Translations under genes and position numbers: made by a program
Shown: positions 57,736 through 64,000 of the stretch, in pieces
Numbering within the stretch: position 1 is the first letter of the stretch
Layout of the letters: each line of letters starts with the position of its first letter
Notes under the pieces: generated by a model
What the model was told of the DNA's origin: nothing
The model's database searches: none
What the model saw: only the letters and a program-made list of their open reading frames with translations
Source of the DNA: Staphylococcus lugdunensis
GTDB lineage: Bacteria; Bacillota; Bacilli; Staphylococcales; Staphylococcaceae
DNA length: 64,000 nucleotides
Direction: 5' to 3'
Assembly (NCBI RefSeq): GCF_002901705.1
Contig: NZ_PPPV01000016.1
Span: 124,932-188,931 of the forward strand

Positions 57736-58441
57736 TCTAAGTAATTATACCCTGTTGGAACACATTGATGAATTGCGCAGACGCTTCGTCAGGATAATCA
57801 TTGCATTTTTGGTATCTACCATCATTGTATACGCATCATCACATTGGTGGATAAATCCATTTATCAACTATATCAAGCGCGCAAATGTAACGTTACACGC
57901 CTTCTCATTTACTGAAATGATACAAATTTATGTCATGATTATCTTCTTCGTGGCACTATGCCTAATAGTGCCATTCGTTTTTTATCAACTATGGGCATTT
58001 ATTGCGCCAGGATTACATCAAAATGAACGTCGATTTATTTATCGCTATAGTATATGGTGTGCAGGGTTGTTTATTCTAGGCGTATTATTCGCATTCTATA
58101 TCGGATTTCCTTTAGTTATTAATTTTTCACTGAATTTATCGGAAATGCTACATATTGACCCAACTATCGGCTTTAAGTCATATTTAGGCGAACTCATTCG
58201 TTGGTTGTTTGTCTTTGGTATCCTCTTTCAGTTACCGACGTTATTTATGGGACTGGCACGTTTTGATTTAATGGATGTACATCAATTGGGCAAATACCGC
58301 AAATATATTTATTTCGGTTGTTTTGTTGCCGCAAGTATTATCGCACCTCCAGATATCACACTCAATTTATTATTGACATTACCTATCATTCTATTGTTTG
58401 AATTTAGTATGTTTATTGCTAAAATCACACATAGCAATTAA
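57680..58441 (+). CDS. tatC: Tat translocase subunit TatC
   Basis: Six-helix receptor for twin-arginine signals; [15 protein letters not shown] at the N-terminus, [14 protein letters not shown] and the SFTE/Glu residues in the loops are typical. The reading frame begins at ATG 57680 inside tatA, giving a 56-base overlap, with no clear ribosome site. Alternatives are TTG 57695, or a start just after the tatA stop at a non-standard codon. The sequence from [13 protein letters not shown] onward is secure. Together with TatA it exports FepB, encoded nearby. Confidence 0.87.
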   Translation: MKIIHLILPVKSPNHNESNLSNYTLLEHIDELRRRFVRIIIAFLVSTIIVYASSHWWINPFINYIKRANVTLHAFSFTEMIQIYVMIIFFVALCLIVPFVFYQLWAFIAPGLHQNERRFIYRYSIWCAGLFILGVLFAFYIGFPLVINFSLNLSEMLHIDPTIGFKSYLGELIRWLFVFGILFQLPTLFMGLARFDLMDVHQLGKYRKYIYFGCFVAASIIAPPDITLNLLLTLPIILLFEFSMFIAKITHSN

Positions 58442-58473
58442 AATTAGATTGGGACAACAATCCCAAAATATTA

Positions 58474-58518
58474 GCACAAAGATGATTTGAATTTAAAAAT
58501 CGTCTTTGTGCTTCTTTT
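58474..58518 (+). terminator. Terminator of tatAC
   Basis: GCACAAAGATGATTT / AATCGTCTTTGTGC followed by TTCTTTT. Closely related to the hairpin at 16695-16740. Confidence 0.8.
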
Positions 58519-58673
58519 CGTATGATTATCTCTTTGGCTAAGGAAACAGCTTCAGCCTCTTCAGTTTTAATACCTTTAAATGATGTTTCTTACCATATCA
58601 ATGATATAGCGGAAACCCTACCAGTACTTTAAACTTTAATCTGTTATAACTATAGCCATGCCTTTCTATCTAT

Positions 58674-58720
58674 AAAAATAGCTGTGAAGAAACCGATTGT
58701 TATAGATCTTCTTCACAGCT
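58674..58720 (-). terminator. Terminator of fepABC
   Basis: AGCTGTGAAGAA / TTCTTCACAGCT with T residues following on the minus strand, just after the fepC stop. Confidence 0.8.
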
Positions 58721-58738
58721 CATCTTAATATGTTTTAT

Positions 58739-60469
58739 TTATGTCGTTTGCGTTTGCTGACGTTGTGTTCTCATAAACACAATGACTAAAATAATGTAAA
58801 TGATTTGCGCGCCAATCGTTTCAAAGCTTGGATAGAATCCGATTACGCTTATAGTTGGTAAGCCCTCAATACTATGTTGTGGTAATGTACCAAGTAATTG
58901 AAGTTTTTGAATACTAACACCTAACATTTTGAACGCCATTAAGAAGATAAATATAGAAAGCACTCTGAAAATGTAATAAATTGGTATCAGTTTAACAATA
59001 AATCTAAATAACAATGCGAAGATAATAAGGATTACAATGGCTAAGGCAATGCCAATCACAAAGTCTATTGTCTGAATACTGCCTATCATACCCATATAGA
59101 AGATAATAACTTCTACACCTTCTCTAAGCACTGAAATTAAACCAATCGTACCTAACAATACTAGGTTGCCGTTGCTAATTGCATTTTGATACATGGACTG
59201 AATTAAGTCATTCCAACGTTTTGCACTTGAACGGCGATGCATCCAAATACCTACAATATACATCAAGACGACGGCAATAATGCCTAACGTCGCTTCCATG
59301 CCTTCACGTAACAAACCATTATTACCTAAAGTTTGAATAAAGACAACGGCTAAGGCAAGACTTAGAATTAAACCAAGCATCGCACCACCTAGAACACTTG
59401 CTGTACCTTTCGTATCTTTCACATTACGTGTCATTGTTGTCAATGTCATAATGATAAGTAATACTTCAAGACCTTCACGCAAGAAAATAATCATGACATC
59501 AACAAAGGAATAACTATCTTTGCCGACCGTATCTTTGATGTCTGAATTAATATCTTGTAGACCTTCTTTAACACGGTCTTTATTACTATCATCTAATATA
59601 CTTTGATAATAAGGAATCTTATCTTCTATCGTTGTATAGAGTGACGCATTTTTCGTTTGAATTTTACCTTCTACGTAAGGCCAAATTTGAATGAATTTAC
59701 TTAAAGCATCGTCTGTTTGTTTCAATTGATTATTTTCAATACCTTTAATGGCTTTATCCAATTCATCATTTAATTGTGTCACATTATACTTATCTGAACT
59801 TTGATTTGATTGTTTTTGATCAACTTGGTCAATGCTTGTTTTAAAAGTTGTCCAAGCATTTTTAACTTTATTGATATCTAAAGGTTCTTTTTGAACTGCC
59901 ACACGTAACTGCATCAAGTTCACTTCGATTTGACCATATTTTGAATCATCATAGTTACGGATAACCGTTTCATGACTTGTCCAAATCTGATTCAAACTAT
60001 TATTTATAGATTGTAACTTTGTCTCATCTTTATCCTTAATTGCCTGTTGCATCTGACTGTCTTTGGCATCTACTTGTTGTTGTAATTCTTTAATTTTTTT
60101 CGATGCATCTACAGAAGATTCAGCATTCTCATAAGCAATTAATGATTTTGTGACTTCAGATAATTTTGCTGCTTGTGACTCAGTTGAAGATGTTTTCTTA
60201 ACTGCTTGCCATTGCTGCTTAACATCTTTCCCCTGTTTCGTATTTTTAATTTTTAATGTATCTAGCTGTTTATCAATATCTTTAATCGCTTGCTTTTTAT
60301 CTTTATCGCTTTTTGATTTGTCTTCTAAAATTGATTTAGCATCCGTAATAGAAACATAGACATCACTAATCGATGGCTTATCTGCAGCCGCTGAAGGCAT
60401 AGGCGCCATCCGGAAAGCCATTGTGAGTATAGCTAAAAGAATAACAACCTTAATTAAATAACGTTTCAC
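58739..60469 (-). CDS. fepC: FTR1-type iron permease FepC (EfeU-like)
   Basis: A 576-residue protein: signal peptide, a roughly 300-residue outside domain of charged helices (KSKSDKDKKQAIKDIDKQLD region), then a seven-helix FTR1 iron-permease domain with the iron-binding REGxE motifs LREGLEVLL, LREGMEATL and LREGVEVII. It imports ferric iron in the FepABC system. The GTG 60469 lies 8 bases after AAGGAGG and overlaps the fepB stop by about 20 bases, so the genes are coupled. Confidence 0.9.
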   Translation of the reverse strand: MKRYLIKVVILLAILTMAFRMAPMPSAAADKPSISDVYVSITDAKSILEDKSKSDKDKKQAIKDIDKQLDTLKIKNTKQGKDVKQQWQAVKKTSSTESQAAKLSEVTKSLIAYENAESSVDASKKIKELQQQVDAKDSQMQQAIKDKDETKLQSINNSLNQIWTSHETVIRNYDDSKYGQIEVNLMQLRVAVQKEPLDINKVKNAWTTFKTSIDQVDQKQSNQSSDKYNVTQLNDELDKAIKGIENNQLKQTDDALSKFIQIWPYVEGKIQTKNASLYTTIEDKIPYYQSILDDSNKDRVKEGLQDINSDIKDTVGKDSYSFVDVMIIFLREGLEVLLIIMTLTTMTRNVKDTKGTASVLGGAMLGLILSLALAVVFIQTLGNNGLLREGMEATLGIIAVVLMYIVGIWMHRRSSAKRWNDLIQSMYQNAISNGNLVLLGTIGLISVLREGVEVIIFYMGMIGSIQTIDFVIGIALAIVILIIFALLFRFIVKLIPIYYIFRVLSIFIFLMAFKMLGVSIQKLQLLGTLPQHSIEGLPTISVIGFYPSFETIGAQIIYIILVIVFMRTQRQQTQTT

Positions 60470-61679
60470 CAAGGTAGCCTCCTTTTTTCACACCAGGCAA
60501 CACTAAAAATGTAGCCGATCCTCGATGTGTAATATACTCATTTAGCTTATCCTGATGACCTAAATGGTTTTGAATATCAATAAACTGTTGTGGTGATTTT
60601 TGGAAACATATAAACATTAAACCTGTTTCTAATGCACCTGTTTTTTCATTCGTACCGCCTAAATAATTATATGCACGACGTTTGATGGACGTCTTAGCTT
60701 CATGTGCCAAACGTGCATGTGCATCTTTAGGAATCACATACTCACCTAAACTATCTTTTGCGTCTAAATCAAGCTCATCAAATTCTTTTTTCCCAGTTAA
60801 TGGTGCACCTGAACTACGTTTACGACCAAATGTCGCTTCTTGTTCTTCTAAAGCTGTACGGTCCCATGTTTCAATGTGAATTTGAATACGGCGAATAATG
60901 CAATAAGTTCCATGCTTTGCCCAACCATCATCAATAAAGACATAGTTTTTATATTCATCACTTTTACGTGGATTGACTGTACCATCTTTAAATGCCATTA
61001 AGTTTCTTGGTGTTTCATCTAATTTTCCGGAAACAAAACCAGTTTGTGACCATTTCACTTTAACTAAGTCTCTAAACGGACGAATTAGATTATGTACCGC
61101 ATGGAATGTCACTTGTGAATCATTAGAGCAAGCTTGAATCATGATATCACCATCACTATACTCATCTTCCAATTGATCATTTGCAAAATGAGGTAAATCT
61201 TTAAAGTCTTTAGGTATCTTAGATGATAGACCTACTTTCTTTAAAAATGATTTACTAACACCGTACGTGATTGTTAACTTACTTGCACCTAAGCCAATCG
61301 ATTCACCTGTATCTGCTGGAGGTAACAACGTATTATGACTTCTATCCTTTTCAACTGGTTCGCCTTCAGTTAGACTTACCGTCATATCCGTCCATTTTTG
61401 AAACATTTTCTTAATTTCTGCTTTATCACGAGATTTAAGTTCTAATGCTACAAAATTACATGTCTTTTGTGTTGGCGTTGTTATACCAGCTTGAACCTTG
61501 CCATAGAATTCAAAAGCATCTTTCTCTTTATCTTCTGGCGTATCAAACATTGACTTAAATGAAAATACACTACCTGCACCACTTGCGCCGATGACGACAC
61601 CCGCGCCACCAATTCCTAACATTTTTAAGAAGGAACGTCTTGAGACTTGTCCTTTTTGTTGTTCGTCTTGATTACTCAT
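60450..61679 (-). CDS. fepB: Tat-exported DyP-type peroxidase FepB (EfeB-like)
   Basis: A 409-residue haem peroxidase of the dye-decolourising family. The twin-arginine signal SRRSFLK (13-19) is followed by a Gly/Ala-rich hydrophobic stretch, so it is exported folded with haem. Family motifs: MAFKDGTVNP and the later haem-ligand region IPKDAHARLAHEAK. It oxidises iron or releases it from haem for FepC uptake. It is the known Tat substrate of S. aureus, and tatAC is encoded 2 kb away. ATGA overlap with fepA. Confidence 0.92.
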   Translation of the reverse strand: MSNQDEQQKGQVSRRSFLKMLGIGGAGVVIGASGAGSVFSFKSMFDTPEDKEKDAFEFYGKVQAGITTPTQKTCNFVALELKSRDKAEIKKMFQKWTDMTVSLTEGEPVEKDRSHNTLLPPADTGESIGLGASKLTITYGVSKSFLKKVGLSSKIPKDFKDLPHFANDQLEDEYSDGDIMIQACSNDSQVTFHAVHNLIRPFRDLVKVKWSQTGFVSGKLDETPRNLMAFKDGTVNPRKSDEYKNYVFIDDGWAKHGTYCIIRRIQIHIETWDRTALEEQEATFGRKRSSGAPLTGKKEFDELDLDAKDSLGEYVIPKDAHARLAHEAKTSIKRRAYNYLGGTNEKTGALETGLMFICFQKSPQQFIDIQNHLGHQDKLNEYITHRGSATFLVLPGVKKGGYLGETLFN

Positions 61680-62530
61680 TCTGTAATCACGGCCATTTTA
61701 CTCAACGGTTCCCCTAATGCATTCACTGCATCTGCTAACGCTTTTCTATCTGCTTTAGAAACATCACCATATGGTTTATAGCCGTCACCGTCTTTATATT
61801 TGTCTAACAGTTTGTTCACTTTATCAAAGTTCTTTTGAATATCTGCTGATAACTTTTTATCTTTTTTATTTAATTCTGGTTTAAATAGTGTATAAATTTT
61901 TTGTGCACCTTCAATGTTGGCTTTGAAGTCATATAAGTCAGTATGAGAATAAATTTCTTCTTCACCAGTGATTTTAGATGTTGATACTTCATTAAGTAAA
62001 TCCACAGATCCTTGTAACATTAATTTAGGCGTGATTTTTAATGTGTCTGCTTTGGCATCTAACTCTTTGGCATCTTTCAACAATTGATCAGCATCTTTTT
62101 TCGTTGTTGCATCAATTTTATTATCTTGGTATAACGATCTTTCAATCTTATGATAACCCGTCCATTTATCTTCTTTTTTCTCTTCTTTCATATCAGCGAG
62201 ACGTGCATCGATTTTCGGATCTAAATCACCAAAAGCTTCTGCTACAGGTTCTGAACGTTCATAATACATACGTACTTTAGGATATAGCGATTTTGCTTTT
62301 TCCATATCATCATTCTTCACCGCATTAACAAAATCTGTTGTCCCTTTTAAAAACTTATCTAATTGTTTATCTGTATACTTTTCATATTCTTTAGTAGCTT
62401 TTTTCAACTCTGCTGTGTTATTGCTTTTGCTACTCTTATTTTTAGAATGTGAATCCTGTCCGCCATCTTGGCTACCACATGCTGCTAATAGTAATGACGA
62501 AGCTAATAATATTGTTGGTAGTTTTTTCAA
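61676..62530 (-). CDS. fepA: Iron-binding lipoprotein FepA (EfeO/M75-like)
   Basis: A 284-residue lipoprotein: signal LKKLPTILLASSLLLAAC with lipid Cys, a charged linker, then an EfeO/M75-type helical domain (NDDMEKAKSLYPKVRMYYER, GYHKIERSLY with the HxxE-like site, DLYDFKANIEGAQKIY). It binds iron outside the membrane and hands it to FepB and FepC. Start is TTG 62530 with GAGGTGA at 5-6 bases; the frame extends 16 codons upstream. First gene of the Fur-controlled fepABC operon. Confidence 0.9.
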   Translation of the reverse strand: MKKLPTILLASSLLLAACGSQDGGQDSHSKNKSSKSNNTAELKKATKEYEKYTDKQLDKFLKGTTDFVNAVKNDDMEKAKSLYPKVRMYYERSEPVAEAFGDLDPKIDARLADMKEEKKEDKWTGYHKIERSLYQDNKIDATTKKDADQLLKDAKELDAKADTLKITPKLMLQGSVDLLNEVSTSKITGEEEIYSHTDLYDFKANIEGAQKIYTLFKPELNKKDKKLSADIQKNFDKVNKLLDKYKDGDGYKPYGDVSKADRKALADAVNALGEPLSKMAVITE

Positions 62531-62673
62531 AATAATCACCTCAAGTATGTTATGAACAATCATCAAACCATTGTACAACCGTTCTAAATGAGAATAACTA
62601 ATGCTAAGATTTGCTTATTTAATAATTGTTATAGTAGTATTTCTCACTAGAAAATAAAATGTATGCACACAAT

Positions 62674-62690
62674 TGATAATCATTATCAAA
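62674..62690. promoter_or_regulatory. Fur box of the fepABC operon
   Basis: TTGATAATCATTATCAA, a perfect 17-base palindrome with the full Fur consensus, about 145 bases before the fepA start. The rest of the 62531-62872 gap includes a GATAAT half-site at 62832 and no gene. Confidence 0.92.
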
Positions 62691-62872
62691 CTAATTATAG
62701 ATTGCCCATGAATTCATGTCAATGCCCATAATAATAGTGATATATTGAAATATTTTTTTATTATTTTAATCATCAAAAATATTTGATGTATTGCTATTTG
62801 TATAAGAAAAATTGAATTAGGGTAAATAATGATAATGACGTTGTACAACAATCTAAGGAGGCAAACATACAG

Positions 62873-63865
62873 ATGACGCAACAATTTAACGCTTTCCAAG
62901 TAACTCAAGATGATGATGGTAAGGTTCAAGGTGACTTTATACAGTTAACTAACGACGACCTACCAGAAGGTGACGTATTAGTCAAAGTGCAATACTCAAG
63001 CATTAATTACAAAGATGCCCTTGCCACACAAGACAATAACGGAGTAATTAAAAATTATCCAATGGTACCAGGGATCGATTTAGCTGGCACCATCGAACAT
63101 AGCGATGACCCACGTTATTCAAAAGGTCAAGAAGTGATTGTCACAAGCTACGATTTAGGTGTTAGTCACTTTGGAGGATTTAGTGAATATGCTCGAGTGA
63201 ATTCAGACTGGATTGTACCGCTACCCGAACATCTTACATTGGAAGAAACCATGATTTATGGTACTGCTGGTTATACTGCCGGATTAGCCATCGAACGCCT
63301 AGAAAATCAAGGCATGACTATTGAAGGCAAAGAGGTACTTGTAAGAGGTGCTTCAGGTGGCGTTGGCTCACTCGCTGTCATGATGCTTAGCACACTTGGC
63401 TATCAGGTCATTGCCAGTACAGGAAATCATGAATCTAAAGAACGATTAACGCAGTTAGGTGCCACAAAAATCATTGACCGTATAGAACAGGACGACCAAA
63501 AGCCACTTGCCAGTCGCACTTGGCAAGCAGCTGTGGATCCGATTGGTGGCGAAGGCCTATCTTACGTACTCAAACGCTTAGATTATGGAGGTAGTCTCGC
63601 CCTAATTGGCCTAACAGGTGGTCATCATTTCGACAGTACCGTTTTCCCATTTATTTTACGTGGCGCGAATATACTAGGTATTGATTCGGTCTTCACACCT
63701 ATGAAAGTCAGAGAGCGCGTATGGCGTCGCTTAGCAACTGATTTAAGACCAGACCAATTGCATGATATTAAAACAAGTATTGCCTTTAAGGACCTACCGA
63801 CATATTTAGACAAGATTATTAACCATCGACAAGCAGGACGTGTTGTAATCGACTTTAATAAATAA
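62873..63865 (+). CDS. YhdH/AcuI-type quinone or acryloyl-CoA reductase
   Basis: A 330-residue NADPH-dependent medium-chain reductase. It carries the YhdH marks SSINYKDALA, PMVPGIDLAGT, GASGGVGSLAVMMLS (nucleotide-binding) and GFSEYARV. E. coli YhdH is acryloyl-CoA reductase AcuI. No zinc-binding residues appear, as expected for the quinone-reductase branch. AAGGAGG lies before the ATG, and the gene is divergent from fepA. After the stop, 63866-64000 shows no further gene. Confidence 0.88.
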   Translation: MTQQFNAFQVTQDDDGKVQGDFIQLTNDDLPEGDVLVKVQYSSINYKDALATQDNNGVIKNYPMVPGIDLAGTIEHSDDPRYSKGQEVIVTSYDLGVSHFGGFSEYARVNSDWIVPLPEHLTLEETMIYGTAGYTAGLAIERLENQGMTIEGKEVLVRGASGGVGSLAVMMLSTLGYQVIASTGNHESKERLTQLGATKIIDRIEQDDQKPLASRTWQAAVDPIGGEGLSYVLKRLDYGGSLALIGLTGGHHFDSTVFPFILRGANILGIDSVFTPMKVRERVWRRLATDLRPDQLHDIKTSIAFKDLPTYLDKIINHRQAGRVVIDFNK

Positions 63866-64000
63866 ACAAAATACGACTAGGACATAGAGAAATTTTTGTT
63901 TTATTACTGTATCCAAATAAAGCAATTTGATACCCATTAAATCGTTTCTAAAATCATTTAAAAATAGTATCATTTGGACTATATTTGACATAACATTTGC

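Noticed and set aside
62828..62842. AATGATAATGAC before the YhdH-type gene as a second Fur box
   Set aside because: Only one half-site; the symmetric partner is missing.

Overview
The window is a 64 kb piece of a low-GC Firmicutes chromosome that I read as Staphylococcus aureus (or a very close member of its complex). The basis is recognition of gene content and order: the tcaRAB teicoplanin-associated locus, the haem-stress locus hrtBA/hssRS, lyrA/spdC beside rpiA, an lcpC-type LCP gene, type 2 IPP isomerase, tatAC facing fepABC, and a STAR-type GTTGGGGCCC repeat. The tcaR gene carries a one-base deletion in a homopolymer; a natural tcaR defect is known from the NCTC 8325 lineage, so the strain may belong there (inference).

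Layout. 0-7 kb: cell-wall glucosaminidase (sagA-like), a formate dehydrogenase with its DUF1641 partner, LCP protein lcpC, inositol-phosphatase suhB, and a small RNA that matches RsaI. 7-12.5 kb: a DeoR-like regulator, then a sigma-A promoter and a four-gene operon for phospho-muropeptide style amino-sugar use (MupG-like, MurQ-like, PTS EIIBC, RpiR-like). 12.5-24.6 kb: amino-acid permease, small membrane proteins, HAD phosphatase, glucose-type PTS with two cre-like sites and a divergent RpiR regulator, an NhaC-type antiporter behind an unusual G/C-rich hairpin, SDR, M20 amidohydrolase. 24.6-35.5 kb: a broken small gene, lyrA/spdC, rpiA, a MOSC protein, galM, a small Xre regulator, 3-methyladenine glycosylase, fni, corA, thioesterase, an esterase-like protein lacking its serine, and membrane proteins. 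35.5-42.8 kb: a STAR element, the emrAB pump with a divergent TetR regulator, and tcaRAB. 42.9-50.6 kb: DUF218 protein, hrtBA, hssRS, a LytTR/DUF3021 pair, mqo. 50.9-57.4 kb: glycosyltransferase, lactate permease with a Rex box, TagF-like polymerase, lipoprotein, PaiA-like acetyltransferase. 57.4-64 kb: tatAC and fepABC, each with a Fur box, then a YhdH-type oxidoreductase.

How parts work together. Several circuits can be read directly: HssS senses haem stress, HssR binds direct repeats before hrtB and induces the HrtAB exporter; Fur boxes tie together the Tat translocase and its substrate FepB (a DyP peroxidase with a twin-arginine signal) in the FepABC iron system; Rex and CcpA-type sites connect lactate, glucose and sRNA control to redox and carbon state. 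Intergenic spaces are rich in hairpins, many shared as families with compensatory base changes.

No prophage, IS element, CRISPR array, tRNA or rRNA was seen. Nothing here is convincingly a wholly new system; the least explained items are the LytTR/DUF3021 pair inside a repeat-flanked block, the second MurNAc-6-phosphate-like operon with a degenerate RpiR helix, and the structured leader before the NhaC gene.
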